Made by a program: the position numbers and the translations under genes
Assembly (NCBI GenBank): GCA_013112585.1
Contig: JABFGH010000027.1
Span: forward strand, 1-64,000
DNA length: 64,000 nucleotides
Source of the DNA: Ignavibacteriota bacterium
Lineage (GTDB): Bacteria; Bacteroidota; Ignavibacteria; Ignavibacteriales; Melioribacteraceae
Reading direction: 5' to 3'
The notes under the pieces: model-generated
Told to the model about the DNA's origin: nothing
Seen by the model: the letters and a program-made list of their open reading frames with translations, nothing else
Databases searched by the model: none
Shown here: one piece after another, positions 19,608 through 28,743 of the stretch
How the letters are laid out: every line of letters begins with the position of its first letter
Numbering within the stretch: position 1 is the first letter of the stretch

Positions 19608-20294
19608 TCACACATTCAAAAACTCCTGCCAAATTTTGTAAAGCTCGTAAGTTGCTTTAATGTCTTCACCGCAGTAAATGGCAATGTCTTTTATTCTACC
19701 CGCATTGTAAAGTTCCTTCACTTCCATTCCGGATATGCCTTTTGATTTTGGAGATTCAATTCCAAAAGCGTGGCAGTAAAAATCTAGATTGAATTTGCGC
19801 GTGAGTCCGAAGTTGGTGAACTGCTCAAGCAGATCAACATGAGATTTATTACTGTAACGGTTTTTGATAAAATTTCGTGTCGGTTTGATTTTGTGCATTG
19901 CAGAGCGAAGCATTAAAAAGGGTATATCAAAATGGCGACCATTAAATGTAATTACCTGCTCAACCTTTTTAACATATTCCCAAAATGTTTTAAGAATTTC
20001 TTCTTCGCTCATTGAGCGGTAGGTAATGCTCTTCTCTTCAGATTGCCATTCTTCGCTTTCCTCACTTTCGTAAAGCACAAGCGAGTTTTCCGTCTGAGTG
20101 TTCAGCATTGCAATGCTTACAACCTTTGCCGTAAAAGGATAAAGGCTCAAATACCTTATCGCTTCATCTTTCTTTTGTGTGCGGGCTTCCTCGTCGCTCT
20201 CTTTTTCCGCATAGCGCAGCAAGTATTCCTGCTGTGATTCTGAAAGTGATTCAAAATCATAACCTGAAGTTTCGATATCAAAAACAATTTTCAT
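19608..20294 (-). CDS. DEDD-type 3'-5' exonuclease (RNase H fold)
   Basis: A 228-aa nuclease of the DnaQ-like/RNase H_2 superfamily. Motif I is F-D-I-E-T-S-G (Asp6, Glu8). Motif II is I-T-F-N-G-R-H-F-D-I-P-F-L (Asp). Motif III is E-D-I-K-A-T-Y-E-L-Y at the C-terminus, with a Tyr as in DEDDy enzymes. It most resembles the stand-alone predicted exonucleases related to the PolB proofreading domain. Four acidic residues would bind two metal ions to remove nucleotides from 3' ends. The substrate (DNA or RNA) is not clear. It appears monocistronic. Confidence 0.8.
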   Translation of the reverse strand: MKIVFDIETSGYDFESLSESQQEYLLRYAEKESDEEARTQKKDEAIRYLSLYPFTAKVVSIAMLNTQTENSLVLYESEESEEWQSEEKSITYRSMSEEEILKTFWEYVKKVEQVITFNGRHFDIPFLMLRSAMHKIKPTRNFIKNRYSNKSHVDLLEQFTNFGLTRKFNLDFYCHAFGIESPKSKGISGMEVKELYNAGRIKDIAIYCGEDIKATYELYKIWQEFLNV

Positions 20295-20354
20295 GCTACT
20301 CCCTATTTTGTTAACCCTATCCCAAAATAAAAAAAACTTGTCTGCTTAACAAGA

Positions 20355-20448
20355 GGTGAAAATAGCACGCAGAAGACGCTGATTTAACAGATAACCGCAG
20401 ATAATTCTTACAGTGTAAATCTGCTTTATCTGTGTAATCTGTGTTCTA
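20355..20448. repeat. TCTGTGTAATCTGTG-type intergenic repeat
   Basis: CACGCAGAAGACGCTGATT with CAGATAACCGCAGAT on one side, and ATCTGCTTTATCTGTGT and AATCTGTGTTCT on the other, form an imperfect inverted repeat. Sequences of this wording are scattered through spacers of many Bacteroidota-like genomes; I state that from general knowledge. No gene is seen here. Confidence 0.5.
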
Positions 20449-20452
20449 TTAA

Positions 20453-20905
20453 TTATTGCTGCTTTACGATTTTTACTTCCCCCTCAAATTCTTTCACCGC
20501 ATCATAAAACTCCTGTGGCAAGGGAATTGATTGATTTGTAGTTTTATTGATATGAACTACTGCGCCGCCGCCCTTAGCAATTATTTTTCCGCTGCTTACT
20601 TTTTTAACTAAATGTTTAAATCCAAAGCTTGAGTTTTTTATGTAATCTATTTTTGTGTGTATTTTCAATTCGTCATCGAGGTAGGCGGGTTCAATGTAAT
20701 CGCACTCGTTACGGACCATTATAAAAAATGAATCGCCGCTTAAAAAATTTCTCAACTTGAATTTCTTTACAATGTCCTGCACATATTTTAGTCGTGCGTC
20801 TTCAAAATAGTTAAAATAGACAGCATTATTGCAGATGCCCAGCATATCCACTTCGTGAAATTTTACTGCTTCATTTATACTGTGTTTATAATTTTTTATT
20901 TCCAT
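20453..20905 (-). CDS. acyl-CoA thioesterase, hotdog fold (4HBT)
   Basis: A 150-aa hotdog-fold protein. The N-terminal block F-H-E-V-D-M-L-G-I-C-N-N-A-V-Y-F-N-Y-F-E-D-A-R matches the 4-hydroxybenzoyl-CoA thioesterase/YbgC pattern, in which Asp at the D-x-x-G/N position is catalytic. It should hydrolyse an acyl-CoA thioester; chain length is not predictable. It lies 18 bp downstream of the threonine aldolase gene, same strand, as the last gene of an lnt-aldolase-thioesterase run. Confidence 0.8.
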   Translation of the reverse strand: MEIKNYKHSINEAVKFHEVDMLGICNNAVYFNYFEDARLKYVQDIVKKFKLRNFLSGDSFFIMVRNECDYIEPAYLDDELKIHTKIDYIKNSSFGFKHLVKKVSSGKIIAKGGGAVVHINKTTNQSIPLPQEFYDAVKEFEGEVKIVKQQ

Positions 20906-20923
20906 TGATTTTATCCGTTTTAA

Positions 20924-21955
20924 CTAACCTAAAATTTCATCTAAAATATTTTTCGCTTTTTCAATGTCCTCAAAACTTACATCCATGTGAGTAACAATTC
21001 TTATGTAGCCTACAGCCCCAACAGAAAGGAGCAATCCTTTTTCCTTAGCTTCCTCTAAAATATCCTCAACACTTTTCTTCACCGGTTTGAACATTAAAAT
21101 ATTTGTTTCAACACTGCCCAGATCAATTTCAACAGCATCATTTCCCGCAAAATGTTCAGCAAGTATCTGAGCTTTATCATGATCTTCTGATAATCTATCA
21201 ATATTATTTTTTAATGCGTACAATCCGGCAGCGGCAATAATTCCAACTTGACGCATTCCTCCGCCCCAGGCTTTTCTAATACGGTAAGCTTCTACAATAA
21301 ACTCGGTTGTGCTTGCAATGATAGAACCGATCGGCGCCCCGAGCCCCTTTGATAAACAGACAGAAACAGAATCAAAGTATGATGCATACTGATCTACTGA
21401 AATCCCGGTTGTGACAGACGCATTCCAAAGCCGAGCACCATCGAGATGATAAAACAATCCGTGTTCATCAGCCAGTTCCTGCAATCCTTCAATTATACTA
21501 ATCGGCTGAATTGTTCCGCCAGCTCGGTTATGTGTGTTTTCAATTTCAATCACTTTGCTTCGCGGCATGTAGTAAGCACTGGTATCCCTTATCAGTGGTT
21601 CAACACTTTCCGGAGTAATAATTCCCCGCACCCCATCAACCTGGCAAAGCTGTATTCCGCTTAGCATTGCCGGTGCACCTGACTCATACTGAAATATATG
21701 TGCATCCTTATGACAAATAACTTCATCACCCGGATTGGTTAAAACATTCAAGCAAATTTGGTTGCCCATCATCCCGCTCGGCACAAATAAAGCGGCTTCC
21801 TTACCAAGCAGTTCGGCTGCATAATTTTCTAATTCATTTACTGTCGGGTCTTCTTTGTAAATATCATCGCCCACTTCAGCTTCATACATTGCTTTACGCA
21901 TCTCTTCGGATGGCTTGGTTACTGTATCGCTTCTTAGATCAATTATTTTTTTCAT
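20924..21955 (-). CDS. ltaE: low-specificity L-threonine aldolase
   Basis: A 343-aa PLP enzyme of fold type I. It starts with the family hallmark I-D-L-R-S-D-T-V-T-K-P-S. The PLP-binding lysine lies in S-V-C-L-S-K-G-L-G-A-P-I-G-S. It cleaves L-threonine and L-allo-threonine to glycine and acetaldehyde. Its start lies inside the end of lnt (17-bp overlap), so translation of the two is probably coupled. The metabolic link between lipoprotein acylation and glycine supply is not obvious, and the grouping may be only transcriptional. Confidence 0.9.
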   Translation of the reverse strand: MKKIIDLRSDTVTKPSEEMRKAMYEAEVGDDIYKEDPTVNELENYAAELLGKEAALFVPSGMMGNQICLNVLTNPGDEVICHKDAHIFQYESGAPAMLSGIQLCQVDGVRGIITPESVEPLIRDTSAYYMPRSKVIEIENTHNRAGGTIQPISIIEGLQELADEHGLFYHLDGARLWNASVTTGISVDQYASYFDSVSVCLSKGLGAPIGSIIASTTEFIVEAYRIRKAWGGGMRQVGIIAAAGLYALKNNIDRLSEDHDKAQILAEHFAGNDAVEIDLGSVETNILMFKPVKKSVEDILEEAKEKGLLLSVGAVGYIRIVTHMDVSFEDIEKAKNILDEILG

Positions 21956-23636
21956 GTTTCTCTTTTTCTATTTCAGGTGGATAAAATTTAATGCTCATTT
22001 TTTTGATCAAAAACATTCCGAATATCCAAATTGAAATTACACTGCATAAAATAGGAATTAGCAATGGATACTTGGTGTATAATGAAATTTCATTTTCGAG
22101 TGCCGCATCAACAACAAGTGTGGTTTTCTCAAACATTTTTGTCTCAACAATTGTATTTCCGAGCGGATCGATCAAACAGCTAATGCCGCCGTTGGCGCAG
22201 CGGATCAATGACCGGCGGTTTTCTACCGCCCGCAAAACACTGAATTCTTTATGCTGATACGGTCCGCTCGAATTACCATACCAGCTGTCGTTTGTTACAA
22301 CTGTAATGATCTCTGCGCCTCTTTTAACAAATGAGGAAACAAAATCCGGGTATATCGATTCGATGCAGACTACTGCTCCAATTTTAACAGTGTCCTCAAT
22401 TGCTCTATCTTTTACAAAATTAAATACAACCGTGTCTCTGCCTGTATTCCAACTGGAAATTCCAACATTCCATTTTAGAAAATCACCAAGAAATGGAAGG
22501 TCTTCAACATAGGGTACTTTTTCACCAAATGGCACCAGTTTTATTTTTCCGTATTTATCTGCCTTATCATTATATGGGTTGAATAACAGAATTGAATTGT
22601 ATGATGTATAAAATGATTTTGAATTTTTAACAGGCTTTGCATCATCAGGAACAATATCTCCTTCTCGATAAAATTCAGCATCAGGCATTCCCGATAGTAT
22701 GTGAACATCATTCTGCTTTGCGTAATCAAATATTCTTTGAGCCGTGGAATTATAGTTGCCCGACAATAAATAAACTGGCAGCGCTGTTTCGGGCCATAAA
22801 ATTATTTCCCCACCTTCGGCAATAACCTTATCCGACATATCCAGATACAGATCTAAAATCTGATCGAGGCTGCCGACTTCCCATTTTTTATTTGGATTTA
22901 GGTCCGGCTGAATTATGCCTACTTTTATTTTTTTTCCCGGCTGTTCGTAATTATTTATTTTTATTACACCGTAAAGGATTGGGATAAATACTAAACTCAG
23001 CAATGCTGCTATTCCAATATAGCTTATCCTTTTTTCCTTTAAGTATTTATTCACCAAAAAGAAAAGAGAAACATTTATGAAAAGAAGAATAAGTGACAAA
23101 CCGTAAGCGCCAATGATATCTGTAATTTGAATGAACGTTAAAAAGTAACTTTGACTATTTGCAAGAGTCAGCCAGGGAAAGCGGAATTCTGTTATGCTGT
23201 AAACATATTCATACGATACCCAAAAGAGGGGTAATAAAATGAACGCAATATTTTTATTGAATAATTTTTTTGCAGCGTAGAATAAAGTAGAAGGAATTAA
23301 AAATAAAATAGGATTCCAGAACATGAGTATGCTGCCTGCCATCATTAAAAATGGGTCTGCATCGGGAGTCCAACTCCCTACCCAGTAAAGTGTAACAATG
23401 TTGAAGATGAATGCAGTGAAGTAAGTCAACCGGCTGATCTCCCCAAGTCCTTCCCGTTTATTTAAAACATACAAATAAGGAACGAGAGCAAAAAACATAA
23501 ACCAGTGGAAAGGCACGGGCTGGAATGACAATCCCATCAACACACCGCTTAGTAATCCTAATAATAATTGCCGGCGGGATTCTTTACGCTGCTCTGGAGT
23601 TTTGGGAATTCTTTGAAAGAAATATTTGATTTTCAC
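21939..23636 (-). CDS. lnt: apolipoprotein N-acyltransferase
   Basis: A 565-aa protein with six to seven hydrophobic segments in the first 225 residues, a periplasmic nitrilase domain (about 235-500) and a final membrane helix. The catalytic triad Glu-Lys-Cys is visible in L-W-P-E-T-A-L-P, K-L-V-P-F-G-E-K-V-P-Y and V-V-C-I-E-S-I-Y-P. It acylates the alpha-amino group of the lipid-modified Cys, the last step of lipoprotein maturation. The many lipoproteins predicted in this window are potential substrates. It overlaps the threonine aldolase gene by 17 bp. Confidence 0.93.
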   Translation of the reverse strand: MKIKYFFQRIPKTPEQRKESRRQLLLGLLSGVLMGLSFQPVPFHWFMFFALVPYLYVLNKREGLGEISRLTYFTAFIFNIVTLYWVGSWTPDADPFLMMAGSILMFWNPILFLIPSTLFYAAKKLFNKNIAFILLPLFWVSYEYVYSITEFRFPWLTLANSQSYFLTFIQITDIIGAYGLSLILLFINVSLFFLVNKYLKEKRISYIGIAALLSLVFIPILYGVIKINNYEQPGKKIKVGIIQPDLNPNKKWEVGSLDQILDLYLDMSDKVIAEGGEIILWPETALPVYLLSGNYNSTAQRIFDYAKQNDVHILSGMPDAEFYREGDIVPDDAKPVKNSKSFYTSYNSILLFNPYNDKADKYGKIKLVPFGEKVPYVEDLPFLGDFLKWNVGISSWNTGRDTVVFNFVKDRAIEDTVKIGAVVCIESIYPDFVSSFVKRGAEIITVVTNDSWYGNSSGPYQHKEFSVLRAVENRRSLIRCANGGISCLIDPLGNTIVETKMFEKTTLVVDAALENEISLYTKYPLLIPILCSVISIWIFGMFLIKKMSIKFYPPEIEKEKHEKNN

Positions 23637-24195
23637 TAGTGCCGTGGAATATTTTAGTTTTTAATTTATTGATAACAAAGATAAGTAATAGGAAGGAAAG
23701 TTCAACCACTCTGTGGTTGGGGGGCTAAGGCTTTATTCTAGTCCCCGTGATGAATCACGGGGTTAATGAAATATTGAAAAACGCATTAACCCACGATTTC
23801 AATCGTGGGAATAGGAGCAAAAAGTAGATCATCTACATAACAGTTTCAATTGATGCGCTGTGGGGTATCGTTTTAGTGGTTTTTAAACAGCCACTAAATC
23901 ACGGGGTTAATAGGAATTAAACTACTAAGTGGTTGGACTATTTGTTAATTGCTTTAAACTCGATAATGGGTCAACGGATTAATATTTTGTTTACAATCTC
24001 ATCATTATTTTGTTTTGATGGCGTTAGCCATCCAATGTTTGTAGAAAATAGGTAAACAAGATTAAGACACAACAGCGTAGCTGTTGAACTGATTTTATGG
24101 CTTGTAATATCAATAACTTCAACAACTCTGTGGTTGGGGGCTCAGGCTTTATTCTGGTCTCTGTGATGAATCACGGGGTTAATGAAATAGTAAAA
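23637..24195. repeat. hairpin-repeat cluster between lnt and ispF
   Basis: At least five related units. Two long near-copies (23700-23772 and 24118-24191) read ACTCTGTGGTTGGGGG, CTTTATTCTAGTC, then GTGATGAATCACGGGGTTAATGAAAT. Between them are TTAACCCACGATTTC/AATCGTGGGAA at 23784-23811, AATCACGGGGTTAATAGG at 23896, ACTAAGTGGTTGGAC at 23924, and GATGGCGTTAGCCATC followed by CAATGTTTGTAG at 24017-24044. The (C/G)GTGGGTTAATGAAAT tail also occurs at 28101-28115. There is no coding frame, and no REP-type transposase gene in the window. Confidence 0.8.
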
Positions 24196-24681
24196 CTATT
24201 TTCTTTGAACTAAAACTGTGGAATAAGCAGCAACACCTTCCCCTCTTCCTGCAAATCCCATTTTTTCTGAGGTGGTAGCTTTAACAGAAATTTGATCTAT
24301 CGAACAATCCAGCAATTCTGCGATCTTCTCTCTTATTGAATCAATATGATCTAGCAATTTTGGTTTTTCCAGAACAAGTGTTGAATCGCAATTGGCTAAT
24401 TCATAACCTTGATCTGTTATCATTGCGTAGACTTCTTTTAACAAAACTGTGCTGTCGGCTCCCTTATACTTAGGATCTGTATCTGGAAAATGTTTGCCTA
24501 TATCGCCGAGAGCGAACGCGCCTAAAAGTGCATCGCAAATTGCGTGGAGCAATACATCTGCATCGCTGTGTCCAAGCAATCCTTTTTCATATGGGATTTC
24601 AATTCCGCCTAAGATTAATTTTCTGTTTTCTGCAAATGCGTGAACATCATAACCGAAACCGATTCTAAAATTTGTATTCAA
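24196..24681 (-). CDS. ispF: 2-C-methyl-D-erythritol 2,4-cyclodiphosphate synthase
   Basis: A 161-aa enzyme of the MEP pathway that makes the cyclic diphosphate with loss of CMP. Family blocks: [11 protein letters not shown] at the start with metal ligands Asp and His, [32 protein letters not shown], and the C-terminal [16 protein letters not shown]. It overlaps the acylphosphatase gene by 4 bp (ATGA) and is the last gene of the era-EamA-acyP-ispF run. Confidence 0.96.
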   Translation of the reverse strand: MNTNFRIGFGYDVHAFAENRKLILGGIEIPYEKGLLGHSDADVLLHAICDALLGAFALGDIGKHFPDTDPKYKGADSTVLLKEVYAMITDQGYELANCDSTLVLEKPKLLDHIDSIREKIAELLDCSIDQISVKATTSEKMGFAGRGEGVAAYSTVLVQRK

Positions 24682-24962
24682 TGTTTTATCTCAAATGTTG
24701 AAAATTCATTTTTATAATCGCTCCACTGTATTGAAGCATTTTTAACATGGGCATGCATTGGTCCAACTTTTAACTTTTGAAAGAAGTCTTCCACTGCAAA
24801 TTTTTCTCCCTCAACTACTGAAAGGACTTCCCCGGTATAAAGATTTTTAACATATCCCGCCAAATTTAACTTGTGTGCTTCCCTCATTACAAAATATCTG
24901 AAGCCGACGCCCTGCACCAATCCGCTTACTAAAATTTCCGCTCTTACTAATTCGTTAGACAT
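24678..24962 (-). CDS. acyP: acylphosphatase
   Basis: A 94-aa acylphosphatase from the Met at 24962 (M-S-N-E-L-V). A longer frame to 25010 exists but runs into the EamA coding region. The catalytic signature [11 protein letters not shown] with Arg, and the Asn in [11 protein letters not shown], are both present. It hydrolyses carboxyl-phosphate bonds of acylphosphates. The start overlaps the EamA stop by 8 bp and the stop overlaps the ispF start by 4 bp, giving a tightly coupled operon. Confidence 0.92.
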   Translation of the reverse strand: MSNELVRAEILVSGLVQGVGFRYFVMREAHKLNLAGYVKNLYTGEVLSVVEGEKFAVEDFFQKLKVGPMHAHVKNASIQWSDYKNEFSTFEIKH

Positions 24963-25878
24963 GTTTTCTTTTAAAGCTATCCGACACTTCTGAAATAAGC
25001 AGTCCCGCAATGATCAAAATACTGCCGATGAATCCAAAATTAGTTATTATTTCATTTAATAAAAAGTATGCGAACACTGCGGCAAAGATCGGCTCGAGTG
25101 AAAATATGATTCCGGTTTTCGTAGGGCTTACATCTTTTTGATATTTAGTATGAAGCGCGGTCGTTATCAGTGTTGCAAATACCGAAGTATAAATTAATCC
25201 AAAAATTAAATATGGAGTAAACTCAATCCTGGCTTCCTCAATTCCTGTTGAAGAAAAAATTAACGCTGCAGAAAAACCTAGCAGCGCAGTAACAATTAAC
25301 TGAACCGAAAGCAAATTCATAAAATCATGCTCGGCAGAATTTGATTCCAAATAAATTATATAAGCAGCAAAAAAGAATGCACAGAGGAATGTTAGAAAGT
25401 CGCCAAAATTAAAACTGCCGCCCAGTTCCGAAAGAAAAGTAAAAATGGAATTGCCGCCGCTTGAAAGAAAAAGTATTCCAATAGTTACAAGCACAACACC
25501 TATGATTGATGCTTTCGTTGGCGGCTTTCGGTGAATTATTGTTTGAAGAATCGGTATCATTACAACAGCGGAACCGGTTATAAATCCCGACTTAGTAGCT
25601 GTTGTATATTTTAATCCAACCGTTTGAGTTGCGAAACCCATAAAGAGAAGCACACCTAAAATTATTCCTGTTTTAACTGCTGCAGAATTGAACTTGACCT
25701 TTTTGTAAATCACAAACGGCAGAAATAAAACGGATGCGATTGTAAATCGCGATGCAATAAATATCATTGGAGAAGCACTGTTGAGCGATTCTTTTACAAT
25801 TACAAAGGTTGCACCCCAGAGAAGTGTTACCAATAAAAGTGCGGAAGCGCCAATGAAATGTTTAGAAGGCTTTTGCAT
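24955..25878 (-). CDS. EamA/DMT-family transporter
   Basis: A 307-aa integral membrane protein with ten predicted helices in two EamA repeats (about 8-140 and 160-295). The first repeat starts L-L-W-G-A-T-F-V-I-V-K-E-S and the second has S-L-E-P-I-F-A-A-V-F-A-Y-F-L-L-N-E, both diagnostic of the drug/metabolite transporter superfamily. Substrate unknown. It lies 3 bp downstream of era and overlaps acyP. Confidence 0.9.
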   Translation of the reverse strand: MQKPSKHFIGASALLLVTLLWGATFVIVKESLNSASPMIFIASRFTIASVLFLPFVIYKKVKFNSAAVKTGIILGVLLFMGFATQTVGLKYTTATKSGFITGSAVVMIPILQTIIHRKPPTKASIIGVVLVTIGILFLSSGGNSIFTFLSELGGSFNFGDFLTFLCAFFFAAYIIYLESNSAEHDFMNLLSVQLIVTALLGFSAALIFSSTGIEEARIEFTPYLIFGLIYTSVFATLITTALHTKYQKDVSPTKTGIIFSLEPIFAAVFAYFLLNEIITNFGFIGSILIIAGLLISEVSDSFKRKHV

Positions 25879-25881
25879 AAA

Positions 25882-26793
25882 TTATTTTTCATCACCGGTT
25901 GTGTAGCCGAAATTTTTAAGCTGCTGGGGATTGCTTCGCCACTTGCTTTTTACCTTAACTTGTAATTCCAAATAGACATCCCGCTGCAAAAATTCCTCAA
26001 TCGCTTCACGTGCTATCTTTCCTACTCTTTTTATCGCATCTCCCCGTTTGCCAATAATAATGGGCTTTTGCGAGTCACGCTCAACAATGATCGCAGCACG
26101 AATAAAATCTTTTCTTCCCTCACGCTCTTTAAATTCTTCTATCAACACTTCTGTGCTGTACGGAATTTCGTCCTGGTATTTTTCAAATATTTTTTCACGA
26201 ATAATTTCCGATACGAAAAATTTTTCCGGTTCATCAGTTAGCTGATCATCGGGATAATACTTGGGATGTGCGGGCAAATATTTTTTAATTAATTGTAGCA
26301 GTGCATCAACGTTGAAATTAACCAGAGCGGAAATAGTAATTATTTGATCAAAAAGATTTAGGCTCTCCAACTCTTTAATTTTTAACTCAGCATCTTCCTG
26401 CTTCGATAGATCCATTTTATTGAGTACTGCTATTTTTTTTATTCTTTTCTTCTTTAATATTTTAATCAGTTCTTCTTGTTCCTCCGTTTCAAACGAGGGC
26501 AGTTTTTCATTAACATCAAACAGATAAAGAAGAACATCCGCATCTTTGGCTGAGTTTATAATGTAATCAACCATTTTTTCCTGCAGCAAGTAAGATGGAT
26601 CGAGAATTCCGGGTGTATCCAAAAATATTATTTGTGTCTCTTCATCACTTAGTATTCCAAGAATTCTTTTACGCGTTGTTTGCGGTTTGTTTGTTATTAT
26701 AGAAAGCCGCTCGCCTAACAGCGCATTCATTAATGTGGACTTACCGACATTCGGTTTGCCGATTATTGTTACAAAGCCTGCTTTAGTTTCCAT
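25882..26793 (-). CDS. era: GTPase Era, ribosome assembly factor
   Basis: A 303-aa GTPase with N-terminal G domain: G1 G-K-P-N-V-G-K-S-T, G2 T-T-R-K-R-I, G3 D-T-P-G, G4 N-K-M-D. A C-terminal KH domain (about 200-290) contains I-I-I-G-K-R-G-D-A-I-K-R-V-G, which binds the 3' end of 16S rRNA. Era helps assemble the small ribosomal subunit. First gene of the run era-EamA-acyP-ispF, with 3-bp or overlapping junctions throughout. Confidence 0.97.
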   Translation of the reverse strand: METKAGFVTIIGKPNVGKSTLMNALLGERLSIITNKPQTTRKRILGILSDEETQIIFLDTPGILDPSYLLQEKMVDYIINSAKDADVLLYLFDVNEKLPSFETEEQEELIKILKKKRIKKIAVLNKMDLSKQEDAELKIKELESLNLFDQIITISALVNFNVDALLQLIKKYLPAHPKYYPDDQLTDEPEKFFVSEIIREKIFEKYQDEIPYSTEVLIEEFKEREGRKDFIRAAIIVERDSQKPIIIGKRGDAIKRVGKIAREAIEEFLQRDVYLELQVKVKSKWRSNPQQLKNFGYTTGDEK

Positions 26794-26857
26794 TGAATTT
26801 TAAAATATTAAGAAAGGCAAAATATATATAAAGGCATTCTGAAAGGCAATTTATAGC

Positions 26858-27385
26858 TTAGTGAAAAGAGTTTTCCAATTTTTGTTTGAATGATTTGTGG
26901 GACTCCAAAACAAAGTAGCCGCTGATCAGCAATACAATTGTAAGTATTCCGCCGATCATTATTAATGTATTATTATTAAGCAGATTACTAAGGCTTCCTA
27001 AATTTTCATTTAGAAATTTAGATGCTGTATCAAATACCTTTAAAGATGTTTGAGATTCCGGCTCAGGTTCCGGTAAATTATTAATTATAAAAAATATTGT
27101 TCCTGAAATAAGCAGTGCAAATAGTGAAACGACAAATCTGAAAAAATAAAACTTTTTACCTTTTACACTTGAGGCAGCGGAAATAATATTCATCACTCGT
27201 TGTGTAATTCCAACGGGTGCGGTTTCAGTTTCAATTTTGGAAAGAGTTTTATCAACAAATTTGTGTGTCTTTAAAGTAGTAAGTGCATCAGGGTCTTCTT
27301 CAATTAATAAATTTAATTCTTTCAGTTCATCGGATGATAATTCACCGTCTAAATATTTATTTAATATTTCATCTGTCAATTTCAT
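26858..27385 (-). CDS. putative anti-sigma factor, membrane anchored
   Basis: A 175-aa protein whose start overlaps the ECF sigma gene stop by 4 bp. The N-terminal 50 residues (I-L-N-K-Y-L-D-G-E-L-S-S-D-E-L-K-E-L) match the helical sigma-binding region of RsiW/anti-sigma-type proteins, without the zinc-binding H-x3-C-x2-C. Two hydrophobic segments follow (about 82-105 and 140-162). It probably sequesters the sigma factor at the membrane until a signal releases it. The inducing signal is unknown. Confidence 0.7.
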   Translation of the reverse strand: MKLTDEILNKYLDGELSSDELKELNLLIEEDPDALTTLKTHKFVDKTLSKIETETAPVGITQRVMNIISAASSVKGKKFYFFRFVVSLFALLISGTIFFIINNLPEPEPESQTSLKVFDTASKFLNENLGSLSNLLNNNTLIMIGGILTIVLLISGYFVLESHKSFKQKLENSFH

Positions 27386-27948
27386 AAAAGTTCCTCCTGA
27401 TAATTATGCTCTTCAAGTAATTTTCGTAAACTGTTGCGCGACCTATGCAGCATAACTTTTACATTAACAAGCGATAGGTTCAGTACTTGTGCTATTTCAT
27501 TGAGCGATAAATTATCTATATAAAATAATATTAAAACTAATCCATTTTTAACAGGCAATTTGTTTACCATTTTAAGCAGGTACATCGATGCGTTTTCCGA
27601 TTGAGAATATATCTCATTGTCATACTGTCCCAAATCAAAATGCTCATCAATCGAGCTCATTTCCATTTCAGTTTTTCTCTTTTTGCTTGCTAATTTTGTA
27701 AGAGCCGTGTTGTAAACAATTCTATAAAACCAAGTTGAAAATTTTGAGTCTTGCCGAAAACTGTTAAGAGAATTGTAGGCTTTGAGAAAGCAGTCTTGCA
27801 AAACTTCTTCCGCATCCATCTCATTCTTCAGCATTCTTTTAAGCATTGAAAAAGCTCTATCCTTATAGCGTTCAATGAGCAGGGCAAAATCACTTTGGTT
27901 TCCCCTATTAACCGAATCGATTATTTCAACATCGCTTAAATTTTTCAT
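27382..27948 (-). CDS. RNA polymerase ECF sigma factor
   Basis: A 188-aa sigma-70 family protein with region 2 (A-F-S-M-L-K-R-M-L-K to F-S-T-W-F-Y-R-I-V-Y-N) and region 4 (L-P-V-K-N-G-L-V-L-I-L-F to N-V-K-V-M-L-H-R-S-R). The D-A-E-E-V-L-Q-D motif is the core-binding block. Length fits the ECF group. It is transcribed with the overlapping anti-sigma gene. Its regulon cannot be read from here. Confidence 0.9.
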   Translation of the reverse strand: MKNLSDVEIIDSVNRGNQSDFALLIERYKDRAFSMLKRMLKNEMDAEEVLQDCFLKAYNSLNSFRQDSKFSTWFYRIVYNTALTKLASKKRKTEMEMSSIDEHFDLGQYDNEIYSQSENASMYLLKMVNKLPVKNGLVLILFYIDNLSLNEIAQVLNLSLVNVKVMLHRSRNSLRKLLEEHNYQEELL

Positions 27949-28331
27949 TACGTAACATATGACTAATATTTGTATGCACAGGTTACAAAAGATTGAATAA
28001 ATATTTTCGCCTAACTTCGGTTATGTAAACCGTACGCCCCGGCGCATAAATTGAAACGGTTGTTCATTCTATATTTTCTAATTAACCCACGACTTAAGTC
28101 GTGGGTTAGTGAAATTAACAAATCTTTTTAACCGTTTTAACGGTTTTTAATCAGGTCTAATATTTCAACAAAATTAACAATTCTAATCTGTAACCTTTCA
28201 GTAGTTAACCATTGTCAAAAGGTGTGAAGTTCGAATTCGATATAATAGTTAAAAAATTGATTTAATTGATTTGTAACCTTTTAAAAGAAGTTGAGTCAAA
28301 ACTTTTAGAAATAATAAATTTGAGGTAAAAA
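27949..28331. repeat. spacer with perfect palindrome
   Basis: TAACCCACGACTT/AAGTCGTGGGTTA at 28083-28108 is a perfect 26-bp palindrome followed by GTGAAATT, the same stem-plus-tail design as at 23741-23772. A small AACCGTT/AACGGTT hairpin follows at about 28130-28147. Promoters for the divergent sigma-factor gene and the gene at 28332 should lie here, but I cannot place them securely. Confidence 0.7.
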
Positions 28332-28691
28332 ATGACGGAAACAATTGCAGTATTTATACCAATAATCGGAATAATAATAACGGGTTTAGTTATAGTGACC
28401 TGGGTATATTTTCGTTCCAAAGAAAAACAGATGATGATCGAAAAGGGAATGTCCTACGAGCAGATGGTTGAATTTTTAAAAACCAAAAAAAGTCCCTACA
28501 CAATGCTGAAAATTGGGATCGTATTAATTTTCTTTGGCTTTGGATTAGGAATAGGATTGCTGATTGAGGAGGCAACAATGATTGGGCAATGGATACCATT
28601 TTTAATTTTTGTATTTACCGGTGCGGGTTTTGTTACAGCTTTTTATGTAGCCGATAAATTAGATAAAAGAGATAAAATGAATATTCAGTAA
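28332..28691 (+). CDS. small membrane protein (DUF6249-like)
   Basis: A 119-aa protein with three hydrophobic helices: residues 5-27, 55-77 and 87-109. Between helix 1 and 2 is a charged segment F-R-S-K-E-K-Q-M-M-I-E-K-G-M-S, a pattern shared with small Bacteroidota membrane proteins annotated as DUF6249. Function unknown. The start follows GAGGTAAAAA. It lies divergent from the sigma/anti-sigma operon and ends in its own terminator, so a link to that regulon is possible but unproven. Confidence 0.65.
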   Translation: MTETIAVFIPIIGIIITGLVIVTWVYFRSKEKQMMIEKGMSYEQMVEFLKTKKSPYTMLKIGIVLIFFGFGLGIGLLIEEATMIGQWIPFLIFVFTGAGFVTAFYVADKLDKRDKMNIQ

Positions 28692-28712
28692 AATTGAAGA
28701 AGTATCAAAAAG

Positions 28713-28743
28713 AAAGCCCGGCAAATTTTGTCGGGCTTTTTTA
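28713..28743 (+). terminator. Rho-independent terminator
   Basis: AAAGCCCGGCA-AATT-TTGTCGGGCTTT stem-loop followed by a T-run, 22 bp after the stop of the small membrane-protein gene. Confidence 0.85.

Noticed and set aside
23637-24195. Non-coding RNA gene or riboswitch
   Set aside because: The structure is explained by several copies of dispersed hairpin repeats; no conserved aptamer pattern was recognised.
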